From the NCBI GenBank assembly GCA_041662605.1, contig JBAZSD010000002.1:124001-188000 (forward strand): a DNA stretch of 64,000 nucleotides. Direction: 5' to 3'. Position numbers and translations under genes: made by a program. The notes under the pieces were generated by a model. The model did not search any database, was not told the origin of the DNA, and saw only the letters and a list, made by a program, of their open reading frames with translations. This stretch comes from Desulfomonilaceae bacterium (GTDB lineage Bacteria; Desulfobacterota; Desulfomonilia; Desulfomonilales; Desulfomonilaceae). Numbering within the stretch: the first letter of the stretch is position 1; every line of letters begins with the position of its first letter. Positions 9,052 to 17,919 of the stretch are shown here, one piece after another.

Positions 9052-9912
9052 CTATTCAAACCTGTCCCGGTTAGTTAGAGCCAGGGTTGAGTTGTAGGCC
9101 CTAAGTATCGCTTCGAGCGCTGTCCCCCCGATAGCTCTAGCTTTTTCGGAAATTGTCACACAGTAAGACGCCTCGCCGCGAGGATCTATGTCTCCTATCT
9201 TGAGATTTGGCGCCACTGAGGTCCCAGGTCGAATCAATCCTCTCAAAACACCGCTCAACCTGGCATTTACGGGTTTATTGGACACAAGTCCTATCAACTG
9301 GCCTTCTTCCACATGCGCCCCTATAGATAACTCAGAGAGGAAAACCCCTTTTGTGGGTGCCCTTAGCACTCTTAACCCTGTGTGTCCAGCTATGTCGCCG
9401 GGTATACCGGTATTAGGCAAGGAGTAACCGCTAGAAATTAACCGGCCCAGTTGGTGGCCTCTTGCTGTCTCCACAACGTAGTGAGCGTCTTTACCAGCAG
9501 AAAAACCTGGGCCAAGCGCTATCACCAAAGGAGCGTCCTGCATTGAAGTCCCTGTGTTTTTCTTGGCAAGTATGGCGTCGATAAGGATATCAGGCTGAAA
9601 CGCATTCAAACAGGAGGCTGGAGGGTCCACAAGAACCGGAATGCTTTTCCTTGCCCAAAGTTCATGAGCTTCTTCGACATGATTTACCAGTTCCGCCCTT
9701 ACGTCCTCTACTGTCCAGCTTTTCTCGTATACAGCCTCACAGAAACTGACCGCACGTCTGACTGCGAGAGGTTTTTCGATTTCAGTCATCAGGATTCTGA
9801 AGAACCCCGAATTGTAGAGGCGGCAGGCGGACCCCGTCGCCATTTCCCCTGCCCCACGAATCAGTATTTTCAAATCAGAGAGCATCAACAGTTTTGCATG
9901 GCTTTTGATCAT
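9052..9912 (-). CDS. yqeB: Selenium-dependent molybdenum hydroxylase maturation protein (YqeB/EF2563 family)
   Basis: Members of this family accompany selenium-dependent molybdenum hydroxylases, where a labile selenium replaces the sulfido ligand of the molybdenum cofactor; their exact step is not known to me. Recognition rests on the N-terminal nucleotide-binding-like motif IRGAGEMATGSA (18-29), PVLVDPPASCLNAFQPDILIDA-type central segment, ALGPGFSAGKDAHYVVET and RGHQLGRLISSG. The 286-residue length is typical. It is the last gene of the long leftward operon, 12 bases after the large subunit of the hydroxylase at 9925, so its client is presumably one or both hydroxylases of this operon. Confidence 0.8.
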   Translation of the reverse strand: MIKSHAKLLMLSDLKILIRGAGEMATGSACRLYNSGFFRILMTEIEKPLAVRRAVSFCEAVYEKSWTVEDVRAELVNHVEEAHELWARKSIPVLVDPPASCLNAFQPDILIDAILAKKNTGTSMQDAPLVIALGPGFSAGKDAHYVVETARGHQLGRLISSGYSLPNTGIPGDIAGHTGLRVLRAPTKGVFLSELSIGAHVEEGQLIGLVSNKPVNARLSGVLRGLIRPGTSVAPNLKIGDIDPRGEASYCVTISEKARAIGGTALEAILRAYNSTLALTNRDRFE

Positions 9913-9924
9913 ATGGATACAGAC

Positions 9925-12264
9925 CTAAACCGCCGGAACCATCACTTCGAGGCCTTTTTCCGGTACACCTTCATCTTGATTTGGGATCTCACCTTCCACT
10001 TTGTTTTGCAATGCCTCCAAAATTTTGTCCGGAGTTAAAGGAAAATCGGTCATGTAAACTCCGATTGCATTACTGACCGCTGCCGCATAAGCCTGAGCCG
10101 CCGACATAGCGATTGACATTCCGGATTCTTTGGATCCGTACGGACCTTCCGGGTCATTGGATTCAATTATGATGGTATTAATTTTGGGCATGTCACAAGC
10201 CAAAGGCACTTTGTAATCCAGTTGTGTAGGATTTAATACCGAGCCTCCGTCCCAAACGTGTCCTTCAGTTAGAATCCCGCCCTGGCCTCCCATGGCAATG
10301 GACCCCTGAAACTGGCCTTCGAGAACAAGCGGGTTCAGAGCAAAACCGACGTCTTGGGCCGCAGTCACTTCCAGGACAGTTACCTTGCCGGTTTCGGGAT
10401 CCACTTCAACCTCTGCCACCGTAGTTCCGAACGAAAAAGCTCCGCACATCTGTCCGAAAGGATTCTTGACCCACTCTCTCTTAGGATCAACTTTGGGCCA
10501 GTAGTCCCCTTGCCCGCTGACCGATTTCCCCTGGGCTAAAAGCATCCTGACTACCTTTTTCAGGGGAATGCTTGTGTCTGGGGAATCTTTGACGTAAATC
10601 ATGCGGTCTCGCGCTATCAAGTCGTCCACCTTTACATTGAGTTTTTTAGCCGCAGTCTCGAATAACTGTCTTCGAACATTTTCGGCCGCGTTCTTTACCG
10701 CATGTCCACCAATGAAGGTAGAAACCTGCGAATAGGCGCCCGGGTCAGAGGGGGTAACCTCGGTATCCGCTGTAACGAGTTGAACATCCTCAGTGCGAAT
10801 GCCGAGTTCCTCGGCGGCAATTTGAACCAGCATATTGTCATTTCCCTGACCGTTATCCACCACTCCAGAAATGACAGTAGCTCCTCCATCTTCGTTGAGT
10901 TTGATTATGGCTAGAGACCCGCCCCGAATACCCATGGGGAATCCAGTCTGAACGGAATTGCAACCGATGCCAATTCCGCGCAAAGGTGGAAGTTTACCCC
11001 ATTTGTCATTCCAACCTGATTTTTCAGCGGCTCTAGTAATGGTTTCCTTCATGGCGCAACTTGCAACATGAGATTTGGTATTGGTAAATTCCCCGGGTTC
11101 CCGGGCATTGATAAGTCGCATGGTGACCGGATCAATCCCCAAATGCTCGCCGATCATGTCCAGTTGGGTATCTACCCCACTGGCGAAGGCCCTGCCATGT
11201 ATTCTAATCATACCGCGTGGGGGTTTATTGGTATAAATTCTGTACCCATTGTATCGAACGTGATCCATTTTGTAGGCCTGCTCCATGCACAAGAAAGGCA
11301 CACTGACAGCGATTGGACCTGTCGAGCTGTAAGCCCCACCATCCATATAGCAGGTCACATCCCGTGCGATTACTCTACCATCCTCTCTGACACCTGTCTT
11401 TATTGTGGTGATCAGAGCGTGTCCCTGGCGAGTCGCTATGGAGTTCTCTTCCCTGGTATAAACGATTTTCACAGGCCTGCCACTCTTGCGGGCCAACAGG
11501 GCGCATATAAGATCCGCAGGCGCTATTTCACTACGACCGCCAAAAGCGCCCCCAATGGTGATTTTTCGAACCCGTATCTTGTTGAGTGGGATACCCAAGG
11601 CGTTGGACAAAGGCTTGGCCTTCATATGAGGACCAGCGTTCGGCATCCAGATTTCAAGGTTGTTGTCCATGTCGAAACGGGCCACCACGGCATATGGCTC
11701 ACCCTGAAAATATGAATCCTCAGATGCTGTAAAAGTATCTTCCCGGACGTAATAGGATTCGGCAAAGCCTTTTTCAACATCTCCTACATTGATAGGGACG
11801 TGGACATTTATATTCTGCGGAAAGTCGTCGTGAAGGAGCGGAGCGGTCGGAGATAGTGATTCCATAGCGTCAAAGACCGCTTCAAGAATCTCGTAATCGA
11901 CACGAATACAATCTATGGCTCGTTGCGCCGAGTCCTCGTCAACAGCCGCTACGGCTGCTACCTCTTCCCCAATAAACCTTACTTTGTCTGCTGGGAGAAA
12001 CTGCTGATCCTGAGTATAACCGAACACCCCCCATTTTCTCTGGAGAACGTCCCGTCCGGTAATTATCGCCTTTACTCCCGGCACTCGAAGCGCTTCCGAA
12101 ATGTCGACATTGACAATTCGGGCATGAGGGTGGGGGCTTCGGAGGATCTTTCCCACCAACATCTTGGGAAGTTTGATGTCGGCCGTAAAAAGGGCTTCGC
12201 CAGTGACTTTGGCCCTACTATCTACCCTGGGCATACTCTTTCCAACGAACGCATAGTTGGGCAT
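9925..12264 (-). CDS. Molybdenum hydroxylase, large (Mo-binding) subunit, set A
   Basis: Xanthine dehydrogenase/4-hydroxybenzoyl-CoA reductase-family catalytic subunit carrying molybdopterin. The N-terminal a/b hammerhead domain (about 15-130: MPRVDSRAKVTGEALFTADI) is followed by the Mo-binding domains. The GGAFGGR Mo-pterin motif lies near residue 240 and the C-terminal GPYGSKESGM segment places the catalytic Glu as in the family. 779 residues is the normal length. It ends the trio with 12270 and 12746; gene spacing is 5 bases. With the Fe-S cysteine insertion in its FAD partner, set A looks like a 4-hydroxybenzoyl-CoA reductase-type enzyme, but the substrate could equally be an N-heterocycle. 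Family sure, substrate inferred. Confidence 0.92.
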   Translation of the reverse strand: MPNYAFVGKSMPRVDSRAKVTGEALFTADIKLPKMLVGKILRSPHPHARIVNVDISEALRVPGVKAIITGRDVLQRKWGVFGYTQDQQFLPADKVRFIGEEVAAVAAVDEDSAQRAIDCIRVDYEILEAVFDAMESLSPTAPLLHDDFPQNINVHVPINVGDVEKGFAESYYVREDTFTASEDSYFQGEPYAVVARFDMDNNLEIWMPNAGPHMKAKPLSNALGIPLNKIRVRKITIGGAFGGRSEIAPADLICALLARKSGRPVKIVYTREENSIATRQGHALITTIKTGVREDGRVIARDVTCYMDGGAYSSTGPIAVSVPFLCMEQAYKMDHVRYNGYRIYTNKPPRGMIRIHGRAFASGVDTQLDMIGEHLGIDPVTMRLINAREPGEFTNTKSHVASCAMKETITRAAEKSGWNDKWGKLPPLRGIGIGCNSVQTGFPMGIRGGSLAIIKLNEDGGATVISGVVDNGQGNDNMLVQIAAEELGIRTEDVQLVTADTEVTPSDPGAYSQVSTFIGGHAVKNAAENVRRQLFETAAKKLNVKVDDLIARDRMIYVKDSPDTSIPLKKVVRMLLAQGKSVSGQGDYWPKVDPKREWVKNPFGQMCGAFSFGTTVAEVEVDPETGKVTVLEVTAAQDVGFALNPLVLEGQFQGSIAMGGQGGILTEGHVWDGGSVLNPTQLDYKVPLACDMPKINTIIIESNDPEGPYGSKESGMSIAMSAAQAYAAAVSNAIGVYMTDFPLTPDKILEALQNKVEGEIPNQDEGVPEKGLEVMVPAV

Positions 12265-12269
12265 TGTCT

Positions 12270-12749
12270 CTACCTCTTTTCCTTTGACCTATCCACCACG
12301 GCTTCCACTGCCTCGATAATTTTTGTATATCCAGTGCATCTGCAAATGTGCCCGCTCATAGCGTTTATGATTTCTTTTTTTCCAGCGTGCGGGTTGTTGA
12401 GCGCCAATCCTTTGGCTGCCATTAACATACCGGACGTACAAAACCCGCATTGAACAGCGCCATGATCAATAAATGACTGCTGCAGGGGATCAATTTCGCC
12501 ATTTTGAGCGAGCCCCTCAACGGTCGTAATGTGGGTTCCCGAGGCCTCAACAGCCAGTGTCAAACAGGAACGGACAGGCTTGCCGTCCATCAGGACAGTG
12601 CAGCCACCGCAGACCCCTTCTCCGCACCCTTCTTTCGCTCCGGTCAGGTCCAAATCCTCTCGAAGAAGCTCTAAGAGTGTGCGATTTGGGTCTACCGCCA
12701 GGGAACAGCTTTCCCCGTTAATCGTAATTTCTAATGGCTGTTTGTTCAT
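12270..12749 (-). CDS. Molybdenum hydroxylase, [2Fe-2S] subunit, set A
   Basis: Small electron-transfer subunit of the xanthine dehydrogenase family. Two [2Fe-2S] centres are visible: the plant-type ferredoxin domain with C42, C47, C50 and C62, and the helical domain with C101, C104, C136 and C138 (QCGFC and CRCTGY motifs). 159 residues is standard. Its ATG overlaps the end of the FAD-subunit gene by four bases, indicating translational coupling and a 1:1 complex with the neighbours. Confidence 0.95.
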   Translation of the reverse strand: MNKQPLEITINGESCSLAVDPNRTLLELLREDLDLTGAKEGCGEGVCGGCTVLMDGKPVRSCLTLAVEASGTHITTVEGLAQNGEIDPLQQSFIDHGAVQCGFCTSGMLMAAKGLALNNPHAGKKEIINAMSGHICRCTGYTKIIEAVEAVVDRSKEKR

Positions 12750-13774
12750 TTTGCCTCCAAAAAGCCTTTCTGAGAAACCGCCCTCTCTGTAGCCCGTGTT
12801 AGGGCCCGTTTGGCTATTACCGAAACCATTTTAGTCCTGTATTCAACAGGTTGCGTCATGTTGTTGGCAATAAAAGCCTCGGCCGTGTTCATGGCGTCAA
12901 TCGCCACTTCGTTGATTGCCTGTTGATCTCCAGCGGGCCTGTTTTTGAGAGTTTTCTCGACAGTAGCGATTGAGAGTGGGCCTCTAGCCACAGCGCCTAT
13001 TACAAGGCGGGCCCGAACTGTTCTACCACCTTCAGTTTGTACAAAAGCGCCCGCCGAAACCATCGCATAATCTATAGAAGACCGGTAGGCAAGCTTTTCG
13101 AAAGCTGTCCCAGCGCCCGGAACCGGAGCCGGAACAAGAATTTCAGTGAGCATCTCGTTGTCGGCAAGGGTTAATGGGCGCTCTCCTACAGAAGAATACA
13201 GTTCCTCAAGAGGCATGGTCCGAGTTTCGTCCTTGGACTTAATGACGACTTTGGCGTCCATTGCAATCAGAATTGGAGCAGAGTCTGATTGGCATGCGGA
13301 ATGACATTTGTCTGATCCGCCTTTCCACGCGAAACATGTACTCCCGCCGGCTTTGTTGCAGGTTTGTCTCGCTGCCCGAAAAAATTTGGACTGGTCATAA
13401 AATTGACAGCGGTTATCCTGGCACAGGTTGCCCCCAATAGTCCCGGAAAAATGCTGAATGGAAGGAGCTCCAATTGCGTTAACAGCTTCAAAGAGGCCGG
13501 GCCAGCGGTCACGAACCGGCTGATATTCCAGAATATCCGACAGTTTAACGGCAGCTCCGATCTGGAGACCGTCACCAGTTTCCTTGATTTCCGCCAATTC
13601 TGATAATGCCTTTAAACTTATCAAATGCGTCGGCGCAACGAGACCATGTTTCATTCTAACCAAAAGATCTGTTCCGCCGGCGAGAACCTTGCAGTCGTTG
13701 CCATAGGAGTTTAAAAGTTCCAGAGCCTCGGATAGGTCCCGAGGTCGATCATAAGCAAAAGGTGGTAAGCGCAT
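12746..13774 (-). CDS. Molybdenum hydroxylase, FAD subunit with [4Fe-4S] insertion, set A
   Basis: FAD-binding subunit (LAGGTDLLVRMK at 31-42 and GTIGGN at 111-116 contact FAD). Unlike ordinary CoxM-type subunits it has a cysteine-rich insertion, residues 118-161, with C118, C123, C139, C147, C157 and C161. From memory, the beta subunit of Thauera 4-hydroxybenzoyl-CoA reductase binds an extra [4Fe-4S] cluster through Cys122, 138, 146 and 155; C123, C139, C147 and C157 here reproduce that spacing almost exactly. This suggests a low-potential electron path, often linked to reductive dehydroxylation or ferredoxin coupling. 342 residues. The start ATG is well placed and the gene overlaps the Fe-S subunit gene. 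Confidence 0.9.
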   Translation of the reverse strand: MRLPPFAYDRPRDLSEALELLNSYGNDCKVLAGGTDLLVRMKHGLVAPTHLISLKALSELAEIKETGDGLQIGAAVKLSDILEYQPVRDRWPGLFEAVNAIGAPSIQHFSGTIGGNLCQDNRCQFYDQSKFFRAARQTCNKAGGSTCFAWKGGSDKCHSACQSDSAPILIAMDAKVVIKSKDETRTMPLEELYSSVGERPLTLADNEMLTEILVPAPVPGAGTAFEKLAYRSSIDYAMVSAGAFVQTEGGRTVRARLVIGAVARGPLSIATVEKTLKNRPAGDQQAINEVAIDAMNTAEAFIANNMTQPVEYRTKMVSVIAKRALTRATERAVSQKGFLEAK

Positions 13775-13803
13775 ACTATCCTCCGAAATGGTCCTCTCAC
13801 GCT

Positions 13804-16116
13804 TTATTCACATGGCTGTTCTTTTTGGGTGAACACGTCAATTCCACAGCTAACGGCCCCATTTTTCTTTTTGATGGCTGCGAGGACCTTTTCCGGGGTT
13901 ATAGGCAGGTCCTTTATCCTAACGCCGATGGCGTCATAGATGGCGTTAGCTATGGCAGGGGCTGTCGGGACACATCCAGGCTCACCAATGCCCTTTGCCC
14001 CAAACGGGCCTTGATCGTCAACGGTTTCTATGACAACTGCCTTCGAGTGAATTGCGTCCATTGCCGTCAAGATCTTATAGTCCCGAAAATCTGGGTTCAT
14101 GTTTCGCCCGTTCTGCAATATAACCTCTTCGGTTAGAGCGTAACCTACTCCCATCAGAACACCGCCATGGACCTGGCCGTCGAGCAACAGGGGATTGATC
14201 GCCCGTCCAACATCATGAGCGGCGATGTAATCAAGAATTTCGACTTTGCCGGTCGCCTCGTCCACCTTCACCCGAACGCCATGAGTGCCAAATGAATAGG
14301 TCGCCGACATGTTACCACGAAAATCACGGCCCATGTTTTCGTTGGGTGGATCATAAAAATTGTCGGCCATCATCATTTCGCCTCTAGGAGTAAAATGGGA
14401 CCCTCGCAGCAGTTTTGCAATCGGCAAAACCTGTTTACCTTCTACAAAAAAAGCCCTGTCTTTTAACACCAGTTTGTCTTCATCGACCCCGGTGGCCTTG
14501 GAGGCCATAACGAAAAGACGGCTCCGAATTTTCTTGGCTGCGCCTAGAGCAGAATTACCGGCCACAAACGTAGTGCGACTGGCATGGGCCCCTACATCCC
14601 AGGGGCAGATATCAGTATCTTGGTGGAATACATGGACATCTTCCACTTTAACCCCGAGTTCTTCGGCTACAATCTGGGCTATTATTGTATCAGCTCCCTG
14701 GCCCATATCCGAAGCGCCTGTGAACACATCCACTTTACCGTAATCATCCATTTTGATGATCGTGCCGCAGCCATCGGATTTATAAATCCTGGCCCCTCCA
14801 CCAACGTGTATCAATGACGCTAGACCAACGCCAACACCGTTTTCCCTGGTTCTACCGAATTCAAGGTCTTTCGAGACCGCTTCTATACATTCCGGAAGCC
14901 CGCAGCTTGTTATGCGCAGACCTTGGGGTGTTACATCACCGGGCTGGTTTGAATTTATCCGTCTAAATTCAACACGGTCGATCCCCGCAGCTTCGGCAAG
15001 CATATCCATAGCGCTTTCGATGGCAAAGGTGGCTTGCGGGTTGCCGTAGCCACGCATAGCCTGGCTGTAAGTGTTGTTGGTATAAACACATTTAGCTGAG
15101 TATCGCACATTCGGCACCCGGTAGAGCGAGGTGATCGGCATCATCATGACCGACGGCGTGGTGGCCCCCCATGAGGTATATGCTCCATTATCCAGGACCA
15201 TTGACATGTCGCGGTAGAGCAGTCTTCCTTCCCTGTCGCACCCCATGGAGATATATGTGACTGTTGGTTGCCGTGGCGATGTGGCGATAAATTCTTCCTC
15301 GCGTTCAAATAGTATTTTGACTGGGCGGCGAGCATGCCATGCAAGAAGAATGGCCATGTGTTCATAAGCGTAGGTGTCCAGTTTGCTGCCAAAACCTCCA
15401 CCAATAGAAGGTTTTATGACTCGAACACGCTTGTCTTTAACACCGAGAGCCTTCAGGGTTTCCTGAAAATCCTTCTGCGCAAGTGACGGAATTTGTGTAT
15501 TCGTGTAAACCGTCAAATTGTCGGAATGATCAAAATCCGCAATAGCTCCACTTGTTCCCATACAACAGTGTGTAACCCAAGTGGTGGAGAAGCGTTCCGT
15601 AACATTAAAGGCCGCTTCAAGCTTGGCTGCCTCTACATCGCCGTAATGGAGACTCCAAGGCATTTTAAGAAGATTGGTCTTGTGGTTTTCATGGACCAGA
15701 GGCGCTTCAGGTTTTAGGGCTTCTTCAGGATCGAAAATTGCTGGAAGGGCCTCATAAGTAACATCAATAAGACTAATCGCCTCTCTAGCGGTTTCCGGGT
15801 CCGTGGCCGCAACTGCCGCCACTTCATCCCTGTAGGACCGAACTTTCCCAGCCTTCAGGAGAGGATTGTCCTTGTAAAAACCAAGGCGAACCGGAGGGAT
15901 ATCTGCGGCCGTTAAAACCGTGATTACGCCGGGCAAGTCTTTAGCCTTTTCAGTGTCAACCCTTATGATTCGAGCGTGTGGGTACTTGCTGTAGAGAATC
16001 CTTCCATACAGCATTCCGGGTAGTTTAAAATCCTGGATGTATAGTGCGCGTCCCGTGGCCTTATCTACGGCGTCAACCTTTGAGATCCGTTTCCCAATCA
16101 CCGTGAACTCTTCCAT
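13804..16116 (-). CDS. Molybdenum hydroxylase, large subunit, set B
   Basis: Second catalytic subunit of the family in the same operon. Hammerhead domain at the N-terminus (IGKRISKVDAVDKATG), GGGFGSK Mo-pterin motif mid-protein, and the C-terminal GPFGAKGIGEPG with the conserved catalytic Glu. I place the start at the ATG at 16116 (MEEFTVIGKRI), preceded by an AAGAAAGAG ribosome-binding site; an upstream ATG at 16170 would add 18 residues not typical of the family. It has its own Fe-S (16274) and FAD (16959) partners upstream. Set B lacks the extra Fe-S cysteines of set A, so it is the better candidate for ordinary oxidative hydroxylation next to a ring nitrogen. That assignment is inference. 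Confidence 0.9.
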   Translation of the reverse strand: MEEFTVIGKRISKVDAVDKATGRALYIQDFKLPGMLYGRILYSKYPHARIIRVDTEKAKDLPGVITVLTAADIPPVRLGFYKDNPLLKAGKVRSYRDEVAAVAATDPETAREAISLIDVTYEALPAIFDPEEALKPEAPLVHENHKTNLLKMPWSLHYGDVEAAKLEAAFNVTERFSTTWVTHCCMGTSGAIADFDHSDNLTVYTNTQIPSLAQKDFQETLKALGVKDKRVRVIKPSIGGGFGSKLDTYAYEHMAILLAWHARRPVKILFEREEEFIATSPRQPTVTYISMGCDREGRLLYRDMSMVLDNGAYTSWGATTPSVMMMPITSLYRVPNVRYSAKCVYTNNTYSQAMRGYGNPQATFAIESAMDMLAEAAGIDRVEFRRINSNQPGDVTPQGLRITSCGLPECIEAVSKDLEFGRTRENGVGVGLASLIHVGGGARIYKSDGCGTIIKMDDYGKVDVFTGASDMGQGADTIIAQIVAEELGVKVEDVHVFHQDTDICPWDVGAHASRTTFVAGNSALGAAKKIRSRLFVMASKATGVDEDKLVLKDRAFFVEGKQVLPIAKLLRGSHFTPRGEMMMADNFYDPPNENMGRDFRGNMSATYSFGTHGVRVKVDEATGKVEILDYIAAHDVGRAINPLLLDGQVHGGVLMGVGYALTEEVILQNGRNMNPDFRDYKILTAMDAIHSKAVVIETVDDQGPFGAKGIGEPGCVPTAPAIANAIYDAIGVRIKDLPITPEKVLAAIKKKNGAVSCGIDVFTQKEQPCE

Positions 16117-16273
16117 GATCTCTTTCTTACCATTCCTTTCGTGGTCGTCGATCATATAAGCAGGTTGCATTAGGATGTAACAGTTTGAGATTCATGCCTG
16201 TTCTTTGAACCACAAATTGTGACTCCAATTTACTCACACTCATCTTCGGTCATCGCCCCGTAAGTCATGAAAG

Positions 16274-16786
16274 TTAGTCAGAATCTCCAGATTCCCTGAC
16301 CGCTGCATTTATCTCTCCAGAACTTTTGTCGACAACTGCCTCGACTGATTCAACAATCTGGACATACCCAGTGCAGCGGCATAAATTTCCAGCTAATGCC
16401 TGCTTTATGTCCGCCTCAGAGGGCTGTGGATTTTCATCTAGCAGGGCCTTTGCTGACAAAATCATACCTGGGGTGCAGAAGCCACATTGAATGCCTCCAT
16501 TTTTAACAAATGATTCTTGAAGAGCATGCAATGTTCCATCAGCGGCAGCAAGCCCCTCTATGGTCAAGACTTCCTTTCCGTCTATCTCTACTGCAAAGTA
16601 AAGGCACGAATTGACGGCCAGACCATCCACAATAACCGTGCAGGCCCCACATTCGCCGCGGCCGCAACCTTCCTTTGCCCCTGTCAAACCAAGTTTTTCA
16701 CGCAATAGGTACAGGAGATTCCAGTCGTCCTCTATCGCTACACATGTTTGAGCGCCGTTTAACAAGAATTTTATCTCTCTGGACAT
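16274..16786 (-). CDS. Molybdenum hydroxylase, [2Fe-2S] subunit, set B
   Basis: Small iron-sulfur subunit with two [2Fe-2S] centres: C41, C46, C49 and C61 in the ferredoxin domain, and the QCGFC and CRCTGY motifs in the helical domain. The ATG at 16786 (MSREIKFLLNG) is preferred because a GGAGG box lies six bases upstream; a further ATG at 16858 would add 24 residues that do not look like the family. A gap of about 157 bases separates it from the large-subunit gene, longer than usual for such trios. Confidence 0.93.
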   Translation of the reverse strand: MSREIKFLLNGAQTCVAIEDDWNLLYLLREKLGLTGAKEGCGRGECGACTVIVDGLAVNSCLYFAVEIDGKEVLTIEGLAAADGTLHALQESFVKNGGIQCGFCTPGMILSAKALLDENPQPSEADIKQALAGNLCRCTGYVQIVESVEAVVDKSSGEINAAVRESGDSD

Positions 16787-16958
16787 ACAGAAGCCTCCAC
16801 TAGTGTTGAAAACTCCAATCTGGAGCCTATTTACGGGATTGTAGGAAACCTGAATCAAGAGACACGATCAACGGTTTTTGCGGACCAGTATTAAACTGTA
16901 GATCCAGCCGGGCTAACTAAAAGGCTTTGCCTCAAATCAGGTCCTGGCGTCGCGCCTT

Positions 16959-17846
16959 TTATAGCGCTTCTGTCTCTTTGATCCGCTGCATACATTTCAC
17001 ACCCATACGTTGAACAAAGACCAATACCATTTCACGGCGATACCAGGCCAAGCCGCGAACGCTGTCTCGAACTCGGGATTCCTCCGCCGCCAGCTTTCCG
17101 GCTTCATTCAACGTGTTTTCAGTAACTTCCTTTCCAACCAGGTATCGTTCCGCAGTCAAAGTCCGAATAGGTGTAGGGGCCGCCACCCCTAAAGTTATCC
17201 TGGCTTTGGCGCATCGGTTTGAACCTTCTTCAAGAGTGATCAGAACACCGACACCAATCAAGGGAAGTTCCATGGCCGCCCGACGGCCAAATTTCTGGTA
17301 AGCTCCACCAGTTCGAGAAGGTTGTTTCGGAACAACAATTTCTGTAACAATTTCTCCCGGGTCCATTACTGTCTGACCAGGACCCTCAAAAAAATGAACT
17401 AAATCGACAGTGCGTTCTCCTGCGCTTCCGTAGATGTTTACCCGAGCGTCCAGCGCAATTAATGGAATAGCGCCGTCAGCGGAGGGAACGGCGTTAACCA
17501 GGTTACCGCCAATTGTGGCGACATTTCGTATTTGTGTTGATCCGATCCGCTGTACGGCATCATGTATGATGGGGTATTGGAGTCTGATAAGTGAAGACGT
17601 CTCAAGCGCGCGGTGAGTGACCAAACCACCTATGTGCAACGCGCCGGTTTCCCGATTCACCCCGAGTTGAGATCCCACACCAATGTGTTTCAGAGAGATC
17701 AGATAATCGGGAGCCAGTTTGCCGGACTTAATTTTGACCATTACGTCCGTCCCACCGGCCACGTACATAGCTGAACCCTCGTGAGACTGATTTAATGAAA
17801 CAGCTTCATCAAGCGTTTTAGGGATTAGGTATTTAAATTTTTTCAT
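16959..17846 (-). CDS. Molybdenum hydroxylase, FAD subunit, set B
   Basis: CoxM/XdhB-type FAD-binding subunit. VAGGTDVMVKIKSG and ATIGGNLVNAVPSADG are the two FAD-binding segments; the short PSADGAIPLIALDA linker shows there is no Fe-S insertion, unlike the set A paralogue. The start at 17846 (MKKFKYLIPKTLDEAV) follows a GAGG box; 18 extra residues from 17900 look like untranslated leader. About 295 residues, normal for the family. It is the first gene of set B, 73 bases after the CoA-ligase gene. Confidence 0.92.
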   Translation of the reverse strand: MKKFKYLIPKTLDEAVSLNQSHEGSAMYVAGGTDVMVKIKSGKLAPDYLISLKHIGVGSQLGVNRETGALHIGGLVTHRALETSSLIRLQYPIIHDAVQRIGSTQIRNVATIGGNLVNAVPSADGAIPLIALDARVNIYGSAGERTVDLVHFFEGPGQTVMDPGEIVTEIVVPKQPSRTGGAYQKFGRRAAMELPLIGVGVLITLEEGSNRCAKARITLGVAAPTPIRTLTAERYLVGKEVTENTLNEAGKLAAEESRVRDSVRGLAWYRREMVLVFVQRMGVKCMQRIKETEAL

Positions 17847-17919
17847 CATTACCTCGCCTAGATGGTTTTCGGCTAAGACAGGCGAATATAAGCTCGACAC
17901 AAATCAGAGACGAGAATCT

